This document shows positions 10,643 to 17,481 of a stretch of 27,843 nucleotides of DNA, piece by piece. The stretch spans positions 1 to 27,843 of the forward strand of contig CAMLNE010000007.1 in NCBI GenBank assembly GCA_946481265.1. Direction: 5' to 3'. The translations under genes and the position numbers were made by a program. Each line of letters opens with the position of its first letter. Position 1 is the first letter of the stretch. This DNA comes from an uncultured Panacagrimonas sp. Its GTDB lineage: Bacteria > Pseudomonadota > Gammaproteobacteria > Nevskiales > Nevskiaceae. Under the pieces are notes generated by a model. That model saw only the letters and a list, made by a program, of their open reading frames with translations, did no database searches and was not told the origin of the DNA.

Positions 10643-11589
10643 TGGAAATCCTGCTCGCCAACCCTCGCGGATTCTGTGCCGGCGTCGATCGCGCCATCGA
10701 CATCGTGCAGCGCGCCCTCGACGTGCTCGGCGCGCCGATCTACGTGCGTCACGAGGTCGTGCATAACCGTTTCGTCGTGGACAAGCTGCGGGCGCAGGGC
10801 GCGGTGTTCGTCGAGGAGGTCGACGAGATCCCCGCCGGCGCCACCTGCGTCTTCTCCGCGCACGGCGTGTCGCAGTCGGTGCGCGAAGCGGCCCTGGCCC
10901 GCGGTCTCACCGTGTTCGACGCCACCTGCCCACTGGTGACCAAGGTCCACATCGAGGTGAAGCGCTATTCGCGCGAAGGTCGCGAGGTGGTCCTGATCGG
11001 CCATGCCGGGCACCCCGAGGTCGAAGGCACGATGGGCCAGTTCGACGACGCGCCGGGCGGCTGCATCCACCTGGTCGAGACGCCGGATGATGTGGAGAAG
11101 CTCGAGGTGCGCCAGCCGCATCGGATCGCCTACGTCACGCAGACCACCTTGTCGACGGAGGACACCGCGCGCGTGGTCGACGCGCTCAGGGCGCGCTTCC
11201 CGGAGATCCTGGGGCCGCGCAAGGACGATATCTGCTACGCAACGACCAATCGTCAGGACGCGGTCAGGGAGCTGGCCGCCCGGTGCGACGCCCTGCTGGT
11301 GGTGGGCTCGCGCAACAGCTCGAATTCCCACCGCCTGCGTGAACTGGCGCAGACGCGCGGCACGCCGGCCTACCTGATCGACGGACCGGAAGATATCCAG
11401 CCGGAATGGATCGAGGGACGTCGATGCGTAGGCGTCACGGCCGGTGCCAGCGCTCCCGAGGTGCTGGTCCAGCAGGTGGTCGCGCGGCTGAAGGCATTCG
11501 GCGGCAGCGATGCGCAGGAGGTGCCGGGCCGCAAGGAAAGCATCGTCTTCGTGCTGCCGCCCGCGCTGCGCAGGGCGGTCAAGAGCTGA
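10642..11589 (+). CDS. ispH: 4-hydroxy-3-methylbut-2-enyl diphosphate reductase
   Basis: A 315-residue iron-sulfur enzyme that makes IPP and DMAPP in the last step of the MEP isoprenoid pathway (established). The N-terminus [15 protein letters not shown] and the cysteines in [17 protein letters not shown] and [11 protein letters not shown] are the three cluster ligands. [19 protein letters not shown] and [11 protein letters not shown] are further family signatures. A GTG one codon upstream (10639) could also start, but ATG 10642 matches E. coli IspH (316 aa). fkpB, often between lspA and ispH, is absent. Together with ispB the window holds an early and a late step of quinone side-chain supply. 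Confidence 0.97.
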   Translation: MEILLANPRGFCAGVDRAIDIVQRALDVLGAPIYVRHEVVHNRFVVDKLRAQGAVFVEEVDEIPAGATCVFSAHGVSQSVREAALARGLTVFDATCPLVTKVHIEVKRYSREGREVVLIGHAGHPEVEGTMGQFDDAPGGCIHLVETPDDVEKLEVRQPHRIAYVTQTTLSTEDTARVVDALRARFPEILGPRKDDICYATTNRQDAVRELAARCDALLVVGSRNSSNSHRLRELAQTRGTPAYLIDGPEDIQPEWIEGRRCVGVTAGASAPEVLVQQVVARLKAFGGSDAQEVPGRKESIVFVLPPALRRAVKS

Positions 11590-11689
11590 AGCCTTCGGGC
11601 GCTCGCCACATCCTGATCGCGGATCCCGGGCAAGGCCGCGCAAGTCATGGGCCACGCCTTGGGCGCGCTGCCCGCTGAGGGGACCTATC

Positions 11690-11698
11690 TGTTAGAAT
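11690..11698 (+). promoter_or_regulatory. Predicted extended -10 promoter of gyrA
   Basis: TGTTAGAAT (11690-11698) matches the extended -10 pattern TGnTATAAT with one mismatch. No good -35 box lies at the expected distance, which is tolerated by extended -10 promoters. The predicted start near 11705 leaves a leader of about 65 nt. That leader contains a perfect 10-bp palindrome GGACCGGTCC (11736-11745) of unknown role. gyrA promoters are often supercoiling-responsive, but nothing here proves it. Confidence 0.5.
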
Positions 11699-11769
11699 TT
11701 CCTCGCATTTAGCCCCCCGAAAACCTCAACGATCCGGACCGGTCCTCGACCCGTCCGAAGGGCAGCGTG

Positions 11770-14478
11770 ATGACCGATTTTGCAAAGGAAGTCCTCAGCG
11801 TCAATCTCGAGGACGAGATGCGCCGTTCCTATCTGGATTACGCCATGAGCGTGATCGTGGGGCGCGCCCTGCCGGATGCGCGCGACGGGCTCAAGCCGGT
11901 GCACCGGCGAATCCTGTACGCGATGAGTCAGCTGAACAACGTCTGGAACCGGCCGTACATCAAGTGCGCGCGCGTGGTCGGCGACGTCATCGGCAAGTAC
12001 CACCCGCATGGTGACAACGCGGCGTACGACGCGCTGGTGCGCATGGCGCAGGGTTTCTCGCTGCGCTACCCGCTGGTGGACGGGCAGGGCAACTTCGGCA
12101 GCGTCGACGGCGATCCGCCGGCGGCGATGCGCTACACCGAGTGCCGCATGGCGCGGGTGACATCGGAACTGCTGGCGGATATCGATTCGGACACCGTCGA
12201 CTTCATCCCGAACTACGACGAGAAGGACGTCGAACCGGTCGTCCTGCCCACGCGCATTCCGCAGCTGCTGGTCAACGGCTCGGCCGGTATCGCGGTGGGT
12301 CTTGCGACGAACATTCCGCCGCACAACCTTTCCGAGGTGATCGACGGCTGCGTGGCGCTGGTCGACAACCCCGACATCGACCTCGCCGGTCTGATGAAGC
12401 TGATCCCGGCGCCCGATTTCCCGACCGCCGGGCTGCTGCTCGATGCGCACGGGCTGGCGGACGCCTATGCCACCGGCCGCGGTCGCATCGTGCTGCGCGC
12501 GCGCACGCACTTCGAGGACGTCTCGGCCGATCGCCAGGCCATCATCGTCACCGAGCTGCCCTACCAGGTGAACAAGGCGCGTCTGCAGGAGCGCATCGCT
12601 GAACTGGTCAAGGAGAAGAAGCTCGAGGGCATCACCGAGATTCGCGACGAGTCCGACCGCGAAGGCATGCGCGTGGTCATCGAGCTCAAGCGCAACGAGA
12701 ACGCCGAGGTCGTGCTGAACAATCTGTTCCAGCACACCAGCATGCAGGTGACCTTCGGCATCAACATCGTCGCGCTGGAGGGCGGCCAGCCCAAAACGAT
12801 GAATCTCAAGCAGCTGCTCGAGATCTTCGTGCGGCACCGTCGGGATGTGGTCACGCGGCGTACGCGTTATCTGCTGCGCGAGGCGCGCAAGAAGGCGCAT
12901 ATCCTCGAGGGCTTGGCCGTTGCGCTGGCCAACATCGACGAGATGATCGAACTGATCCGGAACTCGCCGAACTCGGCCGAGGCCAAGATCGGCCTGATGG
13001 GCCGCAACTGGGATGCGGGGCTTGTCACCACGCTGCTCTCACGCGCGGATGCCAGCGCCTCGCGTCCCGAGGATCTGGCTGCGGAGTTCGGCATCGTCGA
13101 GGGCGGATACCGCCTGAGCGATGCGCAGGCGCAGGCGATTCTCGACATGCGCCTGTCGAAGCTCACGGCGCTCGAGTCGGACAAGATCCACGAGGAATTC
13201 AAGGAACTCCTCGACGCCATCATCGACTACCTCGCCATCCTGGGTTCCGAGGCACGACTGCTGAAGGTGATCCGCGAGGAGCTGCTGGCCGTCAAGGAGC
13301 AGTACGGCGACGAGCGCCGCACCGAGATCACCAACAGCGCGCTCAACATCGCGCACGAGGATCTCGTCACCCCGATGGACATGGTGGTGACACTGTCGCA
13401 CGAGGGCTACGTCAAGACTGTTGCGCTGGCGGAATACCAGGCGCAGCGACGTGGCGGTCGCGGCCGCATTGCCGCGAACAACAAGGATGAGGATTTCGTC
13501 GATTCGCTGTGGGTGACCCACACCCACGACTGGCTGCTGTGCTTCGGCTCCACCGGCAAGGTCTACAAGTTGCGCGTGTTCGAGCTGCCGACCGGTTCGC
13601 GCGGCTCACGCGGCAAACCGTTCGTGAATCTTCTGCCGCTGGAGCCGGGCGAGAAGATCAGCGCGGTATTGCCGATCAAGTCCTTTGGTGTCGAGGAGGA
13701 TGAGGCGGAGGCAATCGCCCCCGAGGCCGGGACCGAAGAGCGCAGTCGTGGGCCGTACGTGTTCATGGCTACGCGCCTGGGAACCGTGAAGAAGACGCGG
13801 CTTTCCGCCTTCGCGAACATCCGTTCCAGCGGCATCATCGCCGTCGATCTGCGCGTGGATGACGCACTGGTGGGTGTTGCGCTCACTGACGGCAGCAAGG
13901 ACATCCTGCTCTTCAGCAATGCCGGGCGCGTGATTCGCTTCAACGAGGCCGATGTGCGCAGGATGGGCCGCAACGCTACCGGCGTACGTGGCATGCGGCT
14001 GCTCAAGCGCAGCGAGGGCGGGGCGGAAGAGTCCCTGGGTGACGACTCCGCGGTACCGGACACCGAAGACGGCGACGAGGCGATGCCGGGCGCCGGTGAG
14101 GGTGCGCAGCTGATCGCCCTGATCGTCGCCGATGGCGGCGAGATCCTGACGGTTTCGGAGCACGGCTACGGCAAGCGCACGCCCATCGATCAGTTCCCGC
14201 GGCGCGGGCGTGGGGGCCAGGGCGTGATCGCGCAGGCCCTGTCGGACAAGACGGGGAACCTTGTCGGTGCCATCGAGGTCAGGGACGGTGACGAGGTGAT
14301 GCTGATCTCGGGGGCGGGCATCCTGATTCGCTTCAAGACCACCGACGTGCGTACCATGAGCCGGAACACGCAGGGTGTACGCCTGATGCGCCCGGATGAC
14401 GGTGATCGCCTGGTCGGCATCGACCGTGTCGAGGCGGACGCCGGAGACGAGGCAGCAGACGAGAACGAGGACGGCTGA
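11770..14478 (+). CDS. gyrA: DNA gyrase subunit A
   Basis: A 902-residue type II topoisomerase subunit that, with GyrB, introduces negative supercoils. The start is ATG 11770; a GTG directly before it is less likely. The winged-helix region reads [19 protein letters not shown], with Asn at E. coli position 83 and Asp at 87. The catalytic Tyr122 lies in AAMRYTE. The C-terminal beta-pinwheel starts near 540 and has the GyrA box QRRGGRG, which is diagnostic of gyrase rather than ParC. Two acidic stretches interrupt the pinwheel. The larger one, about 32 residues, follows [10 protein letters not shown] and is much longer than in E. coli. The acidic C-terminal tail is short. A hairpin terminator lies downstream. 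Confidence 0.97.
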   Translation: MTDFAKEVLSVNLEDEMRRSYLDYAMSVIVGRALPDARDGLKPVHRRILYAMSQLNNVWNRPYIKCARVVGDVIGKYHPHGDNAAYDALVRMAQGFSLRYPLVDGQGNFGSVDGDPPAAMRYTECRMARVTSELLADIDSDTVDFIPNYDEKDVEPVVLPTRIPQLLVNGSAGIAVGLATNIPPHNLSEVIDGCVALVDNPDIDLAGLMKLIPAPDFPTAGLLLDAHGLADAYATGRGRIVLRARTHFEDVSADRQAIIVTELPYQVNKARLQERIAELVKEKKLEGITEIRDESDREGMRVVIELKRNENAEVVLNNLFQHTSMQVTFGINIVALEGGQPKTMNLKQLLEIFVRHRRDVVTRRTRYLLREARKKAHILEGLAVALANIDEMIELIRNSPNSAEAKIGLMGRNWDAGLVTTLLSRADASASRPEDLAAEFGIVEGGYRLSDAQAQAILDMRLSKLTALESDKIHEEFKELLDAIIDYLAILGSEARLLKVIREELLAVKEQYGDERRTEITNSALNIAHEDLVTPMDMVVTLSHEGYVKTVALAEYQAQRRGGRGRIAANNKDEDFVDSLWVTHTHDWLLCFGSTGKVYKLRVFELPTGSRGSRGKPFVNLLPLEPGEKISAVLPIKSFGVEEDEAEAIAPEAGTEERSRGPYVFMATRLGTVKKTRLSAFANIRSSGIIAVDLRVDDALVGVALTDGSKDILLFSNAGRVIRFNEADVRRMGRNATGVRGMRLLKRSEGGAEESLGDDSAVPDTEDGDEAMPGAGEGAQLIALIVADGGEILTVSEHGYGKRTPIDQFPRRGRGGQGVIAQALSDKTGNLVGAIEVRDGDEVMLISGAGILIRFKTTDVRTMSRNTQGVRLMRPDDGDRLVGIDRVEADAGDEAADENEDG

Positions 14479-14800
14479 GAATTTCATGACGCGCCACGCG
14501 GACATCATCGCCACCAGCAGCACGGCAAGCGCTATCTGCGCGGGCCGGCTGTGGCGTGTCGATCGCTGTCGGCGCTCGATTCGCAGCCTGCGCCGCCTGC
14601 GGCCTGGCACCGGGGCGCTGCTCGAAGGCTAGCTGCCCCGGCCCTGACGCTTCCCTGCGGGAAGCCAGGTCCGGGGGACGTTTTTGTCATTTCATCCCAT
14701 TGCCGGCGCGTCGCGCCGGTCTCCCACGATTCCCGCTGCGGATGCGCGTTCTTCCCTGGAAGCCGGCATCCCTGTACCGCACCGTCCAAAGGATTCCACC
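14479..14800 (+). other. Intergenic region gyrA-rnk
   Basis: 322 bases without a convincing gene. It holds the gyrA terminator (14636-14685) and, just before rnk, a Shine-Dalgarno AAAGGA at 14788-14793. A 48-codon frame starting at ATG 14486 is Arg-rich, resembles nothing known and overlaps the hairpin. I did not find a convincing promoter for rnk in 14686-14785. Confidence 0.6.
14636..14685 (+). terminator. Long Rho-independent terminator downstream of gyrA
   Basis: A stacked hairpin: outer arms CCCCGG/CCGGGG, then CCTG/CAGG separated by one C-T mismatch, and an inner stem CTTCCC/GGGAAG with a TGC loop. GACG and five T residues follow. The distance from the gyrA stop is about 155 nt, so gyrA would have a long 3' UTR. 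Confidence 0.75.
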
Positions 14801-15235
14801 ATGAAAACCCCCGATTCCGCGTCGTCCGCGAAGCCGGTCCAGCCGCTCCTCAAGATCGCGACCGAGCACCATGGCCGACTGCGCAGTGCCGCCGAGCACG
14901 CGCTGGACGTCTCGCCCCTGGTTGCACAGCACCTGCTGGACGAGATCGACCGGGCGGAGCTCTGCCCTCTGGACCACCTGCCTGCGACGGTCGTCGGCAT
15001 CGGCTCGCGCGTCCGCTATCGCGACCAGCGCACCGGCCGCGAGACGGTGGTCATCCTCGTCTGGCCCGGTGAGGCCGATCTGGCCACGCGCAAGGTATCG
15101 GTCCTCAGCCCCATCGGGGCGGCGCTGATCGGCCTGTCGGTCGGCCAGCACATCGAATGGTCGGTGGAGGATGGTCAGGTCCACGAACTCGAAGTCACCG
15201 ACGTGTCGCGCGACGAGGCCGCGCAGGCGTCTTGA
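14801..15235 (+). CDS. rnk: Rnk-family nucleoside diphosphate kinase regulator (GreA C-terminal fold)
   Basis: A 144-residue protein. Rnk resembles the C-terminal FKBP-like domain of GreA/GreB with a short N-terminal coiled coil. It binds RNA polymerase and influences nucleoside diphosphate kinase levels in Pseudomonas and E. coli (established for the family). Here HLLDEIDRAELCPLDHLP and VGIGSRVRYRDQRTGRE match the E. coli pattern, followed by LSPIGAALIGLSVGQHIEW, the hallmark GreA/Rnk core. ATG 14801 follows AAAGGA at 7-nt spacing. The frame extends upstream but lacks a better start. The N-terminal region (about 1-45) is Ala/Ser/Lys-rich. It sits alone between gyrA and the antitoxin gene. 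Confidence 0.88.
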   Translation: MKTPDSASSAKPVQPLLKIATEHHGRLRSAAEHALDVSPLVAQHLLDEIDRAELCPLDHLPATVVGIGSRVRYRDQRTGRETVVILVWPGEADLATRKVSVLSPIGAALIGLSVGQHIEWSVEDGQVHELEVTDVSRDEAAQAS

Positions 15236-15261
15236 GATGAGCGGTCCATTCGCAAATGCCT

Positions 15262-15292
15262 GAGGGCTCTGATCCTTGCCGATCGAGCCCTC
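15262..15292 (+). terminator. Hairpin downstream of rnk (possible terminator)
   Basis: GAGGGCTC and GAGCCCTC form an 8-bp stem, extended by an inner GATC/GATC pair with a one-base bulge and a 6-nt loop. It lies 27 nt after the rnk stop. There is no T-tract after it, so intrinsic termination would be weak. Confidence 0.45.
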
Positions 15293-15562
15293 CGGCCTGG
15301 ACTGAACGCTGCATGAGCCGGAAGTGCGGGCTGGCAAGAAGGCTTACTCATACGCGGCGCGACTGCTCGACCGCACCCGGGTTGATTCACTGCAATCGCC
15401 GATGGACAGATGGCGCCTCCGCCCCGATGCGATCGCGCTGATCAGTGGTCCGCAATACAGGTCGGGCCAGGCCCCAATCTGTCGTTGCGCATGGCGTCAA
15501 AAATCGCGTCAAAGCTGTCGTGTCGACGGCGACGTCCAGCAAGCAGACGCATCAGACCTTTT
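15293..15562 (+). other. Intergenic region between rnk and the toxin-antitoxin module
   Basis: About 270 bases with no gene I can support. Frames crossing it lack recognisable motifs and family resemblance. It contains two direct copies of GCGTCAAA (15494-15501 and 15506-15513, 12-nt period), about 50 bp upstream of the operator candidate. Codon bias and base composition give no sign of a decayed gene. Confidence 0.5.
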
Positions 15563-15581
15563 CATAACATGTGCTGTTATG
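15563..15581. promoter_or_regulatory. Palindromic operator candidate of the toxin-antitoxin module
   Basis: A perfect inverted repeat, CATAACA-N5-TGTTATG, in an AT-richer stretch 15 nt upstream of the preferred antitoxin ATG. Ribbon-helix-helix antitoxins typically repress their own operon by binding such palindromes (established for the class). Its position overlaps the likely promoter and an alternative in-frame ATG at 15569. No clear -35/-10 pair could be fixed. Confidence 0.6.
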
Positions 15582-15595
15582 GTCAAATGCGCGCA

Positions 15596-15838
15596 ATGAA
15601 TTTCAGCGTGCATTTCGACACCCAGACCGTTGCCCGTCTCAACACCGCCGTGGAACGCGTCGGGCTGACGCGCAATCGCATCATCGTGCGCGCAGTCCAG
15701 GAATGGCTGCTCAAGAACGAAGCGGAAGAATGGCCGGAGGATCTGCGCGATCACTGGCGCAATCCCGCCCCGGAACTCGGAGCGGGCGCGGTCGACTTCG
15801 AATACTGGCAGCCGGCAGCGGCGCCATCGTCCCGATGA
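15596..15838 (+). CDS. Ribbon-helix-helix antitoxin (CopG/VapB-like)
   Basis: An 80-residue protein. Residues 2-7 (NFSVHF) form a likely beta strand. Two helices follow, at about 8-22 (DTQTVARLNTAVERV) and 29-43 (IIVRAVQEWLLK), separated by GLTRNR. This is the ribbon-helix-helix DNA-binding plan. The C-terminal half (EEWPEDLRDHWRNPAP...), rich in Trp, Pro and acidic residues, is where such antitoxins usually wrap their toxin (inference). In-frame ATGs at 15569 and 15587 are alternatives. 15596 was chosen because the strand then begins at residue 2. No Shine-Dalgarno is evident for any of them. The stop overlaps the toxin start by ATGA. Confidence 0.8.
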   Translation: MNFSVHFDTQTVARLNTAVERVGLTRNRIIVRAVQEWLLKNEAEEWPEDLRDHWRNPAPELGAGAVDFEYWQPAAAPSSR

Positions 15839-16245
15839 AATACCTGCTGGACGCCGGCACTCTCTCGGCTGCGCTTCGTGGCCGTCTTCCCGTGGTGCTC
15901 AAGTTGGCCGGACTCGGGCCGGGCGAAGTGGCGATGTCGGTGCTCAGCCGGATGCAGGTCGAGATCGGCCTGCGCAGCCGACCTCGCGCCCAGGCGCGCT
16001 ACGCCCGTCTCCTGCGCAGCCTTGCCGAGACCGTCCGGGTCCTCGAATTCGGCGATGCCGAGGCCGGACAGGCCGCAACACTTGGGGCCTATCTCGAGTC
16101 CGGCGGTGAGCACATCGGGCTGATGGAACTGATGCTCGCGGCCCAGGCGATGACCCACCGCTACACCCTGGTCGTGGAAGACGTCACGCCCTACCGGATC
16201 GTGAATGGCCTGAACGTGGAGAACTGGATCGGCAAATCGAGCTGA
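15835..16245 (+). CDS. PIN-domain (VapC-like) toxin with substituted acidic residues
   Basis: A 136-residue PIN-fold protein. MKYLLDAGTLSAAL corresponds to the MxxxLDTN start of VapC toxins. GEVAMSVLSRMQVEIG corresponds to the SxxTxxELxYG segment, IGLMELMLAAQAM to IGxxDxxIAAHA, and the tail GLNVENW to the common GLxxEdW ending. VapC toxins are Mg-dependent ribonucleases that cut tRNA or rRNA (established). Of the acidic positions, Asp6 is kept, the second Glu is Gln41, the third Asp is Glu98, and the last site is Asp116. It is translationally coupled to the antitoxin (ATGA). It may be active, weakened or inactive. Confidence 0.82.
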   Translation: MKYLLDAGTLSAALRGRLPVVLKLAGLGPGEVAMSVLSRMQVEIGLRSRPRAQARYARLLRSLAETVRVLEFGDAEAGQAATLGAYLESGGEHIGLMELMLAAQAMTHRYTLVVEDVTPYRIVNGLNVENWIGKSS

Positions 16246-16290
16246 TTCAAGTTCATAATCAACATCAAATTAACTATTTAATATATTGAA
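16246..16290 (+). promoter_or_regulatory. AT-rich promoter region of serC
   Basis: A 45-bp stretch, about 80 percent A+T, in a genome of roughly two-thirds G+C. It holds TAATAT (16279-16284) as a -10 candidate, and a start 7 nt downstream would fall on the serC ATG. TTCATA (16252-16257) is the nearest -35-like element but is too far for ideal spacing. No Shine-Dalgarno precedes the ATG. Confidence 0.5.
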
Positions 16291-17373
16291 ATGACTAGAA
16301 TAGTAAATTTCAGTGCGGGGCCGGCAACGCTCCCGCTCAAGGTCCTCGAACAGGTCGGGGCGGAGCTTCTCGACTGGCGTGGGTCGGGCATGTCGGTGAT
16401 GGAGATGTCCCATCGCGACAAGGAATTCATGAGCATTGCCGCAGAAGCCGAAAAGGACCTGCGCGAAATTGCCGGGATCCCATCGAACTACAAGACGCTC
16501 TTCATGCAGGGCGGAGCGACCGCGCAGTTCTCGCTGATCCCGCTGAACCTGCTGCGTGGCAAGGCCGGCGCCGACTACGTGCTGACCGGCGACTGGAGCA
16601 AGAAGGCGGCCAAGGAGTGCGGCAAGTACGGCCAGACCCACATCGCCGCCAGCGGCGAGGCCGGAAAGTTCACCGCCATTCCTGATCGCGCGGAGTGGAA
16701 GCTGGATCCCGACGCCGCCTACGTGCACATCACCACCAACGAAACCATCCACGGCGTGCAGTACCAGTCCACGCCGGACACCGGGGCGGTGCCGCTGGTG
16801 GCGGACATGTCCTCGGACATCCTGTCGCGCCCGCTGGACGTGTCGAAGTTCGGCCTCATCTACGGCGGTGCCCAGAAGAACATCGGCCCGGCCGGCGTCA
16901 CGATCGTGATCGTGCGCGAGGACCTGATCGGCAATGCCGCGGCGGTCACGCCCAGCGTGTTCGACTACAAGTCCGTGGCGGACAACGGCTCGATGCTCAA
17001 TACCCCGGCCTGCTTTGCTTGGTACGTGTCGGGCCTGGTGTTCAAGTGGATCCGCGACGAGGGTGGTCTGGCGGCGGTCGGTGCGCGCAACCAGCGCAAG
17101 GCCAAGCTCCTGTACGACTACATCGACTCGCAGGATTTCTACCGCAACCCGGTCGCCAGGGCGGACCGCTCGTGGATGAATGTGCCGTTCACGCTGGCCA
17201 AGGCCGAACTGGATGCGGATTTCCTCAAGGGGGCGAAGGCCGCCGGCCTGAGCGGCCTGAAGGGACATCGTGCGGTTGGCGGCATGCGCGCCTCGATCTA
17301 CAACGCCATGCCGGAGTCGGGTGTCGCGACCCTGGTCGACTACATGAAGGAATTTGCGCGCACCCGCGGCTGA
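16291..17373 (+). CDS. serC: Phosphoserine aminotransferase
   Basis: A 360-residue PLP enzyme that transaminates 3-phosphohydroxypyruvate in serine synthesis and also the erythronate-derived keto acid in PLP synthesis (established). MTRIVNFSAGPATLP is the family start. Also seen are SVMEMSHRDKEF, LFMQGGATAQF, and YGGAQKNIGPAG with the PLP lysine at about 196, and SMLNTPACFAWYV. E. coli SerC has 362 aa. The first codons (AGA, ATA, GTA, AAT, TTC) are AT-rich and rare for this genome, and no Shine-Dalgarno is present. It opens the serine/aromatic gene cluster; serA follows after 108 nt. Confidence 0.97.
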   Translation: MTRIVNFSAGPATLPLKVLEQVGAELLDWRGSGMSVMEMSHRDKEFMSIAAEAEKDLREIAGIPSNYKTLFMQGGATAQFSLIPLNLLRGKAGADYVLTGDWSKKAAKECGKYGQTHIAASGEAGKFTAIPDRAEWKLDPDAAYVHITTNETIHGVQYQSTPDTGAVPLVADMSSDILSRPLDVSKFGLIYGGAQKNIGPAGVTIVIVREDLIGNAAAVTPSVFDYKSVADNGSMLNTPACFAWYVSGLVFKWIRDEGGLAAVGARNQRKAKLLYDYIDSQDFYRNPVARADRSWMNVPFTLAKAELDADFLKGAKAAGLSGLKGHRAVGGMRASIYNAMPESGVATLVDYMKEFARTRG

Positions 17374-17395
17374 GAAACCTCGGGAGCGGGGCGTC

Positions 17396-17469
17396 GGAAT
17401 CGCAAGAGAGTCGATTCCTCCTCCCGAACGACCCGATTCCGCGATGGCCCATTTCTGCTTCCCGATTCC
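17396..17469. repeat. Short CGATTCC repeats between serC and serA
   Basis: The serC-serA gap contains CGATTCC three times in direct orientation (17412-17418, 17434-17440, 17463-17469) and once inverted as GGAATCG (17396-17402). The inverted and first direct copies form a 7-bp hairpin. Arrays of the CCCGATTC kind are, as I recall, common in intergenic regions of Xanthomonadales, but copies elsewhere cannot be checked here. The hairpin might also weaken read-through from serC to serA. Confidence 0.5.
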
Positions 17470-17481
17470 CGGTCTCACCTC

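Noticed and set aside
11736..11745. 10-bp palindrome GGACCGGTCC in the gyrA leader
   Set aside because: Short palindromes of G and C are expected in this composition; no second copy or known regulator site supports it.
14486..14632. 48-codon ORF just downstream of gyrA
   Set aside because: Arg/Ser-rich, no family resemblance, no Shine-Dalgarno, and it ends at the base of the gyrA terminator.
15494..15513. Two direct GCGTCAAA copies upstream of the toxin-antitoxin operator
   Set aside because: Only two copies, with no third and no known site resemblance; could be chance. Mentioned in the intergenic entry only.
15324..15599. 91-codon frame overlapping the antitoxin promoter
   Set aside because: No motif, unbiased codons, and it would run through the operator and past the antitoxin start in a different frame.
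16244..16315. AT-rich patch as an attachment site of a mobile element
   Set aside because: No integrase, no matching repeat at the other side of the toxin-antitoxin module and no tRNA nearby; a promoter explanation is simpler.
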